From Spirodela intermedia (taxonomy: Eukaryota; Streptophyta; Magnoliopsida; Alismatales; Araceae), in assembly GCA_902729315.2 (NCBI GenBank), contig LR746270.1, forward strand, positions 7,821,221 through 7,885,220: a stretch of DNA of 64,000 bases. Reading direction: 5' to 3'. The notes beneath the pieces were generated by a model. The model worked only from the letters and a program-made list of their open reading frames with translations, ran no database searches and was not told where the DNA came from. A program made the translations under genes and the position numbers. This document shows positions 52,771 through 63,978 of the stretch, one piece after another. Within the stretch, counting starts at the first letter, position 1. Each line of letters starts with the position of its first letter.

Positions 52771-54474
52771 TCAGCTTTCTGACTCTTTCAGACCACCAGC
52801 ATTCCCGGCCAAATGATAGAGAAGAACACCCGCTGCTACGCTCACATTCAAGCTCTCGACAGCCAGAAACGGCTTGAACTCTCGACTGGGGAATTCCCCA
52901 TCTTCTTCTTCTTCTTCATCTCCATCCACAGGAGCATTACCAGGTATCCTCACAAGATCAGTACAGGACCTCTCAACCAGAGGCCTCAAGCCAGTGCCCT
53001 CGCTGCCAAGAACAAGAACAGTTGGGGCTCCTGGCTTAACCTCGCCCAGTGGGAGAGCGTTGGGAGAGACCGAGCCACCAAGAACCCGCCACCCGTTCTC
53101 GACCGACGAGGCCAGGAACTGCATCATGTTCTTGCAGGACCTCAGCTCGATCATCTCCAGAGAACCTGCACTGGCCTTGCTGACTACTCCACTCAGGGGA
53201 GCCGAGTTCTTTGCGCAGAGGACCACCCCTTCCACACCAAAGAAGTAAGCAGACCGGATAATCGCCCCTAAATTCTGTGGGTCCATGACCTCGTCCAGGG
53301 CGATCCACAGAGGGGCCCTCTCTCCTTCATTCATCGACACAGGAACCAGCTCCCTTATGCCCACCATTTCCAATGGAGAAGCATCGAGTATGAGGCCCTG
53401 GTGAGGGCGGTTGTCGACGACCATGTTCAGATCGTGCTTCGAGGCTTCTTTGATTGTTAAACCGATCTCGTCGGCCATCTTCAGGATCTTCTCAATTCCT
53501 TTCTTATCTTTCTTCTTCTTGTTGTTCCCACTCAGATCCAGTCCATCCCGGACATACAGAGTGTAGAACTCCCTCCTTCCTGCAGTTAATGCAGCCAACA
53601 CGGGGCTAACTCCATAGACAGACTCACCCACCATCTTAGGAACTGATGACTCGGTCGCCTGCTTCCATGCGTTTCTGCCCCAGCTCTCCTGCCGATTCCA
53701 TCGAGCTACCTCTGGTCTTTCATAGCGGGACTCTCTGTCAATGATCCTGTCGTATTTGGCCCTAATGTCTTTCCATCTCGGATCATCAATTGGTTCTGAT
53801 TCTTCCTCTTGTGGCGATTCCCTTTCAGATCTTCGCTCCTCCATCGGGCTTCTTCTTCTGGAATCTCGTACATTTATCTTCCCATCTCGATTCCTCCAGG
53901 CGTCTGCCGCAGGCGTCTCACTGGCTCTCGAGAAATAGCTGTCGGCCGAAGCCTCCCATGAGCTGCTGACATTCCTCTCTCCTGCCACTTTCTTAGATCT
54001 TCTAAATCCTCTGTCAGCGCAGGCCGCAAACCGCGGACGGTCGCCAGCAGATTTCTGATGCGTTCCCGTAGATAGATGTCGAAGCCTCGAGAAACACGCA
54101 TTTCCCAGTTGCTTCGATCGAGCTCCATGGGAGAAAACCCTGAAGTTCCCCAAAACCTCCCCCTTTACTAGGGTTTTAGCGGCCGAAGTTCCAAGCACCT
54201 TCGGACCAGAGTCACCGGAGAAACACCTTGCCGCACTCATCCAAGGCTTCTGGAAAACCAAACCACTCGCCGGAGCATCCTTCCCAGGTTGGGAGAAGTA
54301 AATGCGGCGGCCGCTGCATTCCTCTGTGGTCGACGGAGAGGAAATAGAGGAAAGAATTCTCACCTCGACATTGCATCCATGAGTGGAGCTTGAGCATCGA
54401 GACCATCCCCTAGAGATTCCGGCGATCAGCGGAGGTCCGGTGGGGCGCCGGGCGACGCCGCCGCAGCAGTACAT
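52771..54474 (-). CDS. SpoU/TrmH (SPOUT) RNA 2'-O-ribose methyltransferase, organellar
   Basis: A single-exon frame of 567 aa from ATG 54474 to TGA 52771. The frame extends ten codons further upstream only to a GTG, so the ATG was chosen. The N-terminus is Arg/Ser/Cys-rich with few acidic residues, as expected for a mitochondrial or plastid transit peptide. A long low-complexity, charged middle part (about 130-250) precedes the substrate-binding domain (VYGVSPVLAALTAGRREF). The three SPOUT motifs are intact: DEVMDPQNLGAIIRSAYFFG (about 388), VLVLGSEGTGLRPLV (about 488) and ESLNVSVAAGVLLYHL (about 541); they form the knot that binds S-adenosylmethionine. Closest known group: MRM1-like large-subunit rRNA Gm methyltransferases. 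The acidic loop DGDEEEEEDGEF between motifs 2 and 3 is encoded by a (TTC)n tract on the plus strand. The exact target nucleotide cannot be told from sequence. Confidence 0.9.
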   Translation of the reverse strand: MYCCGGVARRPTGPPLIAGISRGWSRCSSSTHGCNVEVRILSSISSPSTTEECSGRRIYFSQPGKDAPASGLVFQKPWMSAARCFSGDSGPKVLGTSAAKTLVKGEVLGNFRVFSHGARSKQLGNACFSRLRHLSTGTHQKSAGDRPRFAACADRGFRRSKKVAGERNVSSSWEASADSYFSRASETPAADAWRNRDGKINVRDSRRRSPMEERRSERESPQEEESEPIDDPRWKDIRAKYDRIIDRESRYERPEVARWNRQESWGRNAWKQATESSVPKMVGESVYGVSPVLAALTAGRREFYTLYVRDGLDLSGNNKKKKDKKGIEKILKMADEIGLTIKEASKHDLNMVVDNRPHQGLILDASPLEMVGIRELVPVSMNEGERAPLWIALDEVMDPQNLGAIIRSAYFFGVEGVVLCAKNSAPLSGVVSKASAGSLEMIELRSCKNMMQFLASSVENGWRVLGGSVSPNALPLGEVKPGAPTVLVLGSEGTGLRPLVERSCTDLVRIPGNAPVDGDEEEEEDGEFPSREFKPFLAVESLNVSVAAGVLLYHLAGNAGGLKESES

Positions 54475-56033
54475 CTCTGGGTGGAGCTCCGAGAGAAACC
54501 CCACCGGTGAGGAGAGGAGGGAGGATCGCAGGTAATATATTACGAATAAGCCCTCTACTCAATGAATATGTTTACTCCTCACCCTTTTATTTTGAGAAAC
54601 TAAACATAGTGATATAAAAATAATTGATTTTTTAATAAAATATGGCGATAGTTAATTCCTGTAGAATCTTCAAGTCAAAACCATGCTCACTCCTCTGAAT
54701 TTGCCTCGAATAATGTTTTTTTATTAGAACATATTAACTACCTCTACAAACCATGATGCCATAATATGTATGAACACAGTCAAAGCATTGCTTCGTAGTC
54801 AACGTGATAAGGTGGACTCATATATAAAACCTTGACTTTTTCTTAAATATTAATTAATTAAGATGAAATTGGGCCTTAGTTAATATTGTAAGTAAATATA
54901 AAAGTTAATATTTATTTAAATTTTAAAAATAGTTGAACAGATGGCAAAAACTAGAGGGCTGAATATAATATGATAAAAATCAATAAATATAGTCCATTTA
55001 AGATACTAAAAAAGTAAATATTTGTGGTTGTCGAGAGGAGGAGCGGTTCATGAATGGATCCAATTAGAAATTAAGAGAATAAATTTAAATATATTTTAAT
55101 GGGCGGAAAATTCGAGCGTAGTTTATAATCTGCTAATAATTTCAGTTAATTTTTTTTGAGACGGGCTGATCCGCACGTGGGGACGGTCGGTGGGAAGAAG
55201 GGAGGGAGTTTCGAAATGGGGCCCGTTAAGAATCCGATATCCCGTCAATACGACCTACTTGCCCTAACCCGCAGCGTCTCCGCCGCCCTCCCTCTTCTGC
55301 CGTCCCTTTCTCTCCCGCCTGGTCGGCGGCGCTCCGCCGCTCCGCCCCTCTCCGTCAGGTCGTCAGCGCCACCAGGGAGGTACGAATGTGTTGCTAGTTC
55401 TCTGTTCTCTCTGTTTGTGTTGCGGTTTCTCTGCAGGATATCGGCGGGCGGGGGAGCTGAGAATTGGCTCTTATGCTTGATTTCTGTTAATAATTGGCTT
55501 TTTTTATTTCTGTTCTATCTTCTGCTTCGCGCCTCCGGTCCGTCGTCTGATCAGAAGATACTACAGATACTGGATTATTCAGGTTTGCTCGATCCTTTTG
55601 GGTTCTGCTGCTGCGTCTTCAGGATGCGTTCAGTTTGAGGATTTGCGAAAGTTTTTGGAATCCGTCGTAGACGGGTTTTTTTTCCATACGTTATGTTTTG
55701 GCTTCATTAAACATGTAATCGCTGTCTGCTGCTGATGTTTTTCTCTGTGCACTGGGATTCTTCTGCTTATAAGTGCTGTTTGCGTTGCTTTTGACCGTCA
55801 TCTTTTTCCTGTTATCTTCTTCATTTCCCTAAAACTCTAGATTTTTCGTCTTTCTCCATCCCTAGAAGTTCCAGCCTTACCGCATTCAGCCTGGATGCTT
55901 CCTCCTCCTGTGTATTGATGAGATCCCTGCGAGTTATAACCGATCAGTCCATTGTTATTTTTTTGGCTTGAGAATGAATTAATTTATCCTTCGTGTTCGA
56001 CAGTAAATTATCGTTCCCTGAGCTTGAGGAAGG
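54475..56033. promoter_or_regulatory. Divergent intergenic region between the methyltransferase and RLP24
   Basis: The two flanking genes start outward from this 1.56 kb gap. From 54540 to 55150 it is AT-rich; from about 55170 it is GC-richer and is probably the RLP24 promoter and 5' leader. A G-box core (CACGTG) lies at 55174-55179. The 160-codon open frame at 55156-55638 has no recognisable domain and its composition suits a leader rather than a gene. A 5' UTR intron is possible but unproven. Confidence 0.4.
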
Positions 56034-57418
56034 ATGAGGATAGAAAAGTGTTGGTTTTGCTCTTCGAGCATTTACCCTGGGCATGGCATACAATTTGTTC
56101 GTAATGATGCCAAGGTATTGTTCCTCTCGATTATTGCACATTTACTTCATCTGCTTCCACTAGCCATGCTGTATCTCATCCGTTGCAGACCTCAATTTCC
56201 TGTATCATGTAAAATGTGTGAAGTACTCATCATTTTCTGAAAGATTCTTATTAGTGTTATTTAAGATTGGGTTACAGTGCATGCATCTACACGCCAATGA
56301 AGAATTATCAAAGATGATTTCAGAGACAATGTATCACTAATCCTTCATTATTCGGAATACTTGCAAAACTCCTTGCAAAGAAATGCTGTCAAATTCTATG
56401 AATGTTCGCCTCAGTTATTATAAGTTAATTTTCCCTTGCAAGGAAGTAGCAATTATTATCCTCTTTGGAGGGCAAAGTGGGTAAAACCAGCTTTTGTTAT
56501 TATTGTCTGGTTGATCCGTTTCTCCTATTATCTCGGGTAATGAATGATATTAGGTTGCTTTCCAATAGTTTAACATTTTCTTATTTAGGATCTTATCGTA
56601 GATATTTATGTGTCTACTTTATAAAATGACCATTTTTAAAAGGTAAAAGTATTCACTAGTGTTGATATTTCCGCAGATATTTCGATTCTGTAGATCCAAA
56701 TGCCACAAGAACTTCAAGATGAAGAGAAATCCACGCAAGGTTAAGTGGACAAAAGCTTACAGAAGGGTTCATGGAAAGGATATGACACAGGTAACAATAA
56801 AGTCATTTTGAATGTGATCAGCGGACTCGCTGGCTTTCATTTATTTCCCTATCAATTAGATATGTAAGCCTGTCTTTTTCCCTTTTTTCTCTCCTCTTCC
56901 AGGACTCTACTTTTGAGTTGGAAAGAAAACGAAACAGACCTGAGAGATATGACAGGAATGTTGCCGAAAACACACTCAAGGCCATAAAGAAGATTGACAA
57001 AGTCAGAGTGGCTAGAGAAGCCAGACACCACGCCCAGAGGTTCACCTCAGTTGTCCTTTGTTATTATTATTATTTATTTATTTACTAGTGCAGTATGTTT
57101 TCATCCGGTCAAAGAAGCCCACGGTTATATAATCTTATTTTACTTCGTGGTTCTCCATTAAATTGTTCCGATTTCTCTTTGTCGGTGATTGATATGCCCT
57201 TCGATATTCTTCTATTTACTTCTTCTCTTTGTGGCTCGTATTGCAGGATGAAGGGCAATAAGGTCTCTGAGATGAAGGCAGCAGTGAAGGAGCTGGAGCA
57301 GAGCATCCACATGGTGAAGGCTCCCATTGCACTCAAAGAGGATCCCTCTCTCACCCTCCCCAAGCTCAAGGTTAAAGTCGTCCAGCCAGCACAAGCAGAG
57401 GATCAAATGGAAGAATGA
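56034..57418 (+). CDS. RLP24: Ribosome biogenesis protein RLP24 (eL24-like)
   Basis: Exons 56034-56114, 56677-56790, 56903-57039 and 57247-57418 join in frame to 167 aa, the normal RLP24 size. The N-terminal eL24-type zinc ribbon has Cys6 and Cys9 (CWFC) and Cys32 and Cys36 (CRSKC). A basic segment [17 protein letters not shown] follows, then the RLP24-specific extension with [19 protein letters not shown] and a long charged helix. The extension and C-terminal helix separate it from cytoplasmic ribosomal protein eL24. In yeast the orthologue joins pre-60S particles in the nucleolus, recruits the AAA-ATPase Drg1 and is replaced by eL24 in the cytoplasm. A CT microsatellite begins within a few bases of the stop codon. 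Confidence 0.94.
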
Positions 57419-58398
57419 GACATTCTCTCTCTCTCTCTCTCTCTCTCTTACTCTCTCTCTCTCTCTCCCCAGCCCCCTACCTCCTCTTTCCTGGAGCACC
57501 AGAGGAGAGTGGATACAGGGCCTGCTTGATCATCTGTAAAAATCTCGAAATGGGATTTACATCATTTTGTAGTTTTTTATGGGACCATCCAATCTTTAGA
57601 GATTCTTCCTCGTTTATCACTCTGATGGAGCTGGGTCTATCTCTCTCCTGAAATTTACAAACACCAGCAATCACTAACTCTTGGATTCATAGTTTTCACT
57701 GTGGAAGGTACGTCTGAAATCGAGATTATTTATATGCTAACTTTTGCATGAGAGATTATTGACCTCTGTGGCTGATTAGATGTGGTTTTAAGATGGTATG
57801 TTTTAAGATTATTTAGTCAGACTTTGGGGTTGTTAACATTCTCCTAGTGCTTTTTATGGATCTGCTTGTTTAGATCCAAAAATTATTATATGGGGCTTGT
57901 GCAATGTGTAATCTCGAGATATCAATTTAATGTGTTATTGGTGACATTGTTTGGATAAGGTACGTATTGCATGATCCTTTAGTATTTTGGTATTTTGTGA
58001 GAAATATGAAAAGAAAAAAAAATGAAGGCATCATTTTGAAGATATTTCGTTGCTAGTTTTACCAAAATCCTTTGATGATTTCATTTGATTGCCTTGCCCT
58101 CTTTTACTATTGATGTCAATGAACTGCATGATCCGCTATTTAAAAAAATAAAAAAACTATTTTAAATGGGCCTAATTAGTATAGATCCATCCATGCATAT
58201 CACTTGATTTTCGGACAAGTTTATATTATTTCAACTCGGCTGCTTACAAGTCCTTGTAAATTTCCTGAAAAAACGATGAATTAGTTCCTTCGTTACACTC
58301 TGACACTTGCTGTCAATAGTAAATGATTTAACCATCGTTAAATCCGGTAGTTCTTTTTTGGAAAGACTGACGTACTTTACATTGAGCCCTTTTCCTCC

Positions 58399-58455
<57 letters not shown>

Positions 58456-58568
58456 GAGAGAGAGGTTAGTCATTGAAACCATCATCAGCTTCTCATTGCC
58501 CATATATGCCCTTTGCCACCTCCACTCTTTGGTCATGGTACTTGGCCCTATTGGACTATGTAGCAAGA

Positions 58569-58599
<31 letters not shown>

Positions 58600-58729
58600 G
58601 TTAGTCATTGAAACCATCATTAGCTTCTATGATACAAGGGGTAGTGCAATAAGTACACAAATTGAGAAATCGTAACAACCAATCCGTGGGTAGCAAGTGA
58701 GAAGGCCCCACCCCAAGGCCTAAGCTGAA
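57419..58729. other. Convergent 3' flanks of RLP24 and PDK
   Basis: Both genes end here. The gap holds a CT microsatellite just beyond the RLP24 stop (57422-57466), AT-rich DNA and two GA-repeat blocks near 58403-58464 and 58566-58600. There is no supported gene. The minus-strand frame at 58231-58620 is a product of the GA repeats. Confidence 0.55.
58403..58628 (+). repeat. Direct duplication of a GA-microsatellite plus 30-bp unique sequence
   Basis: The arrangement (GA)n, GATA, (GA)n, then GGTTAGTCATTGAAACCATCAT and AGCTTCT occurs twice, with the unique part starting near 58464 and again near 58599 (offset about 135 bp). Copies differ by a single C/T in the unique part, which points to a recent event. 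Confidence 0.85.
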
Positions 58730-61700
58730 TCATGGGAGTGGCTCTTGCGAGTCCCCCAGCCGGGACAAGTGAAGGTAGGCATCAGTTCCTGCAAGGATGA
58801 GTGGTGTTTAAATAATCAGGATGGATAAAAACGGGCCGGGCCCGCAGAAAAAGCCCGGAAAGTGGGCTACCAGCATGTGATTCTATGACACAACAATACA
58901 AGATAAGCCCACACTCATCACTGAATATCCTGGTGGGCCCGGGCCAGGCCAGGGGTGTGGTGGGCCTACTAGCATCCGATATTTACGGCTTGTACCATTA
59001 TGATGAACCACAGTCGGCACAAAAATCCCAAAACATCGCAAATCCTGAATATCCATCACCATAATTTTTGCATTCTTGAACTGAATAAACCTATTTTTTC
59101 TTGACTTTATTGAGAATATAGTTTTCCTCTGGGTTCCAGTTTTTTTACTCTGAAAGTATTTATTTATTTATTTTTCTTGAGCTCGCTCAAAACTATGAAT
59201 CCGAAGCTTGAGAATCATCAGAACATGTTGATCTTCATGTAATCAATTAACAGGCTTATATGAATGCTGAGATATGTATCTATTTCTGGTAAGTTCTACG
59301 CACCGTATCCTTCCATGGAGATGATCTGCAGATCGCCCCCAAAATACCGGGCATAGAGACGGCTGATGGGAAGCCCGCAGCCATAGCCTGCCATAATTAT
59401 TGAACTCCCAGTGTTGGAATCCTCATCCACCGGGTCTTTCGCTGTGCTGTAAAGATATGTGAAGATCTTAGGAAGCCCACTTCTCGGAATACCTCCGCCT
59501 TCGTCTGAGATCTGCATTCAAATTAAATTTATGTTCAATAGAAACCAAAAGTTCAGCATATTTATCTTATCTGCAATATTCTCTGCAAATAAAAAAAATT
59601 GGCATAATAAATTTCCATGGGGTTAAAATAGGAAATAAATGTTGTTTCTCAGGACGAATCACTATTGGAATAGATTACCAAGTTCATTCATGATTCTAGT
59701 TTTCGGCAGAAATACAAAATTTCAAATCATGAATTCACGATTCATATGAGAAAATAATCCCCTGAAAAATTTAGCCCATGAAGTTTTACCATAAATGGAT
59801 GTTATTACAAGTTGGAATAAAGATTATTTCTACCATGAAATATTGCTACCAGATGATTAGGGTGAAAAAAAAGTGAACCTTTATTGTGACATCTTCTATG
59901 CCATCAGCGACTATAATCCTAACTGGAGGCGCATCCTTATCAGAATTCATGTATCGTTCCTGAACTGCACGCAGGGAGTTCTTCACTAGCTCAAACACCA
60001 TGAGATGCAAATGAGAAGGAACGTACCTGGAATGGAGAGAAAGAGAGAATCATTAATACAAATAGATTAATAATAATTGCTAGCTTAGGGAAAGGAAATA
60101 AAATATTATGAAAAAACCCAATTAGGAAAACGTAAGAAATAAAAAACCTCGCAGGAAGGTGAATATCAGGGGGAAAACTCACGGGAAGGTGAAGTCTGGA
60201 TCTCCATAGATGGTGACATCGGGGGCACACCCGTACTGGCGCATGCAGATGAACCTGGCATCCTCACTTGCAGCATGAGCAACAGCAATGGGCGACATCT
60301 TGGTGTTTATTTGGCCAATGCAGCCAGGCTCTGGATTAAGATCATGCAGTGCGACGTGCTGCCCTGCGTTTTCCAAAGAAAGTATGATCTTTGACTGGTC
60401 ACACGAATCAAACTCAAATAGTCGGAGAATTATTTTCGAATGAGTTGACTCAGGTTGTGACTCATCGTCAGACAGATCAGCTGAAATCATACTTATATAT
60501 AGATCCATGCGTATATGAGATTTGGTCAGACGCCACACAAGAATGTACTGATACTGATCTGACTCGAGAATGTGAAGAACTAGTTGAACTGCATTGAACT
60601 CGGTTGTGACTCACAGTAAGCTCAAACAAGCTGAAATCTGACAGACTTATACACTCCCATGTTCAAAGCATAACCTTAGAACAGTGTAATTTCACAAGGT
60701 TTTTTTTTAAAAACTGTACTCATCCTGATTCGAATAGTTGAAGAACGAGACTAGATTGCATTAACTCTGTTGCGACTAATAATAAGTCAAACCAGATGAA
60801 ATCAGACTTTTTCATACCCACGTTCGAAAAAAATCATAAAACTATATGTTCCAAATCAAAAACTTTATATGAGTAAGATTGGGATGATCTCAACACATAA
60901 GATCAATGCCATGAAAACCCAAGGAGCGCTTGTGAGGGCAAGTACAAAAATCGAGTCAGACTGTGGTGACTCAGTAGCAAGTCATCTTGACTCAGGTCGT
61001 CTCAGATCCAGGTCATAAATCCACGTTCAAGATCACATCAGACAATAAAATCCATGCAAAGGCTCTACGTCGATGATCTGGCGATCCCACCAGAGTTTAT
61101 GGGCAGAGGAAGAAAACGTTGACTGACCTATAAGCATACGGATCCCGATTCTGGACATGTAAAACCGATCAAGAAATTCGTGAATTTCTTCAAGATCGCT
61201 GCGGGCAACCTTAGGGTTCAGATCCTTCTTCAGCTGCTGAACACCCAGCGCCATGGCGGGCACCACGTTGTTGTGCCTCACCTTGATCATCTTGATCATC
61301 TTCGTGAAAGCCAGCTCGTCACCATTGCCTTTTATCTCTGGAAAGGATCGGAGATCGCGGAAGGAGTCCAGGTACCAGTCCCTCACCTTCAGGCATCAAA
61401 GGCAGAATGAAGAGGAGTAAGCCGGGTTCATGCGGCCAATGATGAATCATAGGCTGAATTAATTTCATTATCTCCATTTCCAGGAAGCAAATTCAATTCG
61501 TAATCGAAAAACCCTGCAGCGTTCGCCATGAAAAGTTCTAGAACTCAACATCTACGTAAGAACGATAGCAGAAAAAAAGAAAGAAAGGGGGGACGTTGAA
61601 AGGGCGTAGGAACCCGATCTAAGACTCGTCATGACGGCTCTCGGGGGCTTCCATATTAAGAGATGATTCCAAGAAATTACGAAGCCAATTCAATCACCAG

Positions 61701-62145
61701 GACGAAAATCATGTGGAAAAATGTCAAGAGACCTCCACATGCACGCAAAAATTTGGCAGATCAGACTCATAAATTAACTCTTGATAATTATAAAACCAAC
61801 CAGAGAGCCAGCGGAAAACTCAAGGACACTGGAGAATCAAATGCACAGGGGGGACGAGATGAGGATCTCCGGGAGATTCTAGCAGCAGCACACCTTGAGG
61901 ACTGCCGGCTTCTCGGAGAGGCCAAAGGGCAGGCTCTCGAGCTCGATCGCGCGGCGAGCGATGCGGATGGGTAGCTCCTTGTGCAGGAACTGCGCCGACA
62001 GAAGCAGGTTGCGGTCGGTCGGCCGGGAGCCGAACTCCATCATGTAGCGCAGGCTCACCCCCGTTTGCTTCATGCCCCCCCACCGCCGAACCTCCTCCTG
62101 GACTGCCTTTCCGGCGGCCTCCGCCGCCTTTCTCGCCGCCGTCAT
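58730..62145 (-). CDS. PDK: Pyruvate dehydrogenase (acetyl-transferring) kinase, mitochondrial
   Basis: Exons in transcript order 61894-62145, 61128-61386, 60183-60363, 59879-60026, 59304-59511 and 58730-58788 join in frame to 368 aa, matching plant PDKs. The N-terminal helical domain contains the family His motif (VRHNNVVPAMALG, His122). The GHKL ATPase domain shows the N-box ELVKNSLRAV (Asn247), G1 box DEGGG (Asp283) and GYGCGLPISRLYARYFGGD. The protein phosphorylates Ser on the E1-alpha subunit and switches off the mitochondrial pyruvate dehydrogenase complex, controlling carbon entry to the TCA cycle, for example in light and photorespiration. The last exon encodes GTDAYLHLSRLGDSQEPLP, a typical ending. 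Oddities: Cys325 stands where plant and animal PDKs usually have Tyr in GYGYGLP, and intron 2 contains tandem repeats. As in other plant PDKs, no obvious cleavable presequence is seen. Confidence 0.95.
60395..61055 (-). repeat. Diverged tandem repeats in PDK intron 2
   Basis: Intron 60364-61127 contains four diverged plus-strand direct copies of a unit of about 150-190 bp. Each has GGTTGTGACTCA-like sequence (60453, 60602, 60766, 60961), usually followed by a CAGCTGAAATCA / CAAGCTGAAATCTGAC / CAGATGAAATCAGAC motif and by CATACYCACGTTC-like sequence. The fourth copy is the most diverged. Confidence 0.55.
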
Positions 62146-62645
62146 ATCTCCAGCCCCGCTCCACGACTAGGGCGAGAATCCGCAAGGAGGGGATGGAAGA
62201 GAACCAATGATCAAGAATTTCGCGAGCATGCAGATGTACCGGAGGGGCGGCGCCGCCTCCACCGTCGAGGACCACCACCACCACCGATCGCCGCCGCCGC
62301 CGCCGCCGCCGAGAAGAGCTATGTGAGGCCGCTTCTCCTCCACCTGAGGAAGCCTGCTCTCTCCTGTTAACGGATGCAACTTTCCGGTTAGAAGCTTATC
62401 TCACCCTCCAGTGACAAGCTTTTTACTTTCCAAAATACACCTTGCATTTTTCACTTAATGACATAATAGTCCTCACACATATAAATTAATAAAAGTACCT
62501 TTTTCTTCAAATCCACATATTAAAAGCTCAACCATTGGACATTTGTTATTTTACATTTTAACCATATAACATTGATTATTTGGATGATACCTGCGTCGGA
62601 TTATAGCATTTTTTTCCTGACCACTCATTAAGATACTATTTGGAG

Positions 62646-62661
62646 GAGAGAGAGAGAGAGC

Positions 62662-62701
<40 letters not shown>
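62646..62701 (+). repeat. (GA)n microsatellite
   Basis: GA repeats are interrupted once by GCTAGA. They lie about 500 bp upstream of the PDK start codon. Confidence 0.9.
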
Positions 62702-62704
<3 letters not shown>

Positions 62705-62945
62705 ATCTCATAAAGCCCTCATAATTCTCACTAAATTACAAAATGGTGTCCGTAATTCTGAATTTTTAAAAATGGCCTTTTCTTTCGAATCTTCACATTA
62801 AAAATTTCCGGCGATATGTCATGGGATACTTTTATATATATCCCTCTCCATCCACTAGCTGACAAAGGGTTTCTCTCTCTATCCCTTGTCTCTGTCTCTT
62901 TTTATCTTCTAAATCATACCAATTTTGGCGTTTATGGGAGGTGAC

Positions 62946-62978
62946 TGCTCTCTCTCTCTCTTTCTCTCTTTCTCTCTT

Positions 62979-63057
<79 letters not shown>
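62946..63057 (+). repeat. Long (CT)n microsatellite with CTTT and CTGT variants
   Basis: About 110 bp of CT repeats start with CTTT and CTGT variants and end in a pure CT run of about 60 bp. It lies 0.8-0.9 kb upstream of PDK. Confidence 0.95.
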
Positions 63058-63058
<1 letters not shown>

Positions 63059-63896
63059 GAGGGAAGATAATGGAGAGGGATGAGACTGGTGGGGCCTAAC
63101 GGGCCTAACGGGTTTCTATAGCAGCCCATATGTTTAAATACAAGAAGTATACGGAGGATTTAAAAGTGTTCCTTTCATGGGGATTTAAAGAAAAATACAT
63201 AGGGACGGTCAGGGGCCCATCCCAAAATTGCGCCATTCAATGGTAGATCAGTAAATTAAATTAATTGCACGTGGAGCACCGGCCCTACACCTTCCATCCA
63301 ACATATGGTGACTCATCAAATGGCGGGGCCCACGCGAATTGAAACGGGAGTTCCAGCCACAAGAATCAGGAGGGCTAATTATCAGCGCTTCCCTTTCAGC
63401 CACTCATTAGGATGTGGGCATGAGCTTTGACTTTGCTGTGTATATTTTTCTCGTCCTGTCAACGCCAAACCACATTCAGTCACGTGTAGGTTGGTTGTCT
63501 CTCGGAATGCTAAGTCAACCCGCTCGTTATTTATCATTAATGTGAGGTTCTTTGGGCTGGATAAAATAGGTTTTGGCGAATGATGCAACTCGTTTTACTT
63601 GGGCTTCGATTTCAAAGTCAAAAAGTCTTAAAGAAAGACTTATGGAGAGGCCCATAGCAGTTTATTGAGGCCCATCAGTTGCCGTTGAGTTTTGCCTTAT
63701 TTAGGATACACATAACTCATTTCTTCTAGTCATACATTTATCACCTAATCTCTCTCTCTCTCTCTCTCTCGCTCTCTCATACTTTTCTATTTGGGCTGGG
63801 CCTGGGCTTATAATTGAGCCCAGCCCGGTAGCTGATGGCTCATTTATCTAATCACTTGGATATGGCCTGGCCCATTAACATTTTTAATAGGTGCAG

Positions 63897-63899
<3 letters not shown>

Positions 63900-63977
<78 letters not shown>
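63900..63977 (+). repeat. (CT)n(CA)n compound microsatellite
   Basis: A CT run changes to a CA run near 63939 and continues almost to the end of the window. Confidence 0.95.

Positions 63978-63978
<1 letters not shown>

Noticed and set aside
54475-54504. Ten extra upstream codons for the methyltransferase
   Set aside because: They begin at GTG, which is not a standard plant start; the first ATG is at 54474.
62460-62830. Apparent old duplication of AT-rich sequence on both sides of the GA block upstream of PDK
   Set aside because: Only loosely similar strings such as CTTCAAATCCACATATTAAAA and CGAATCTTCACATTAAAA were seen; too weak without alignment.
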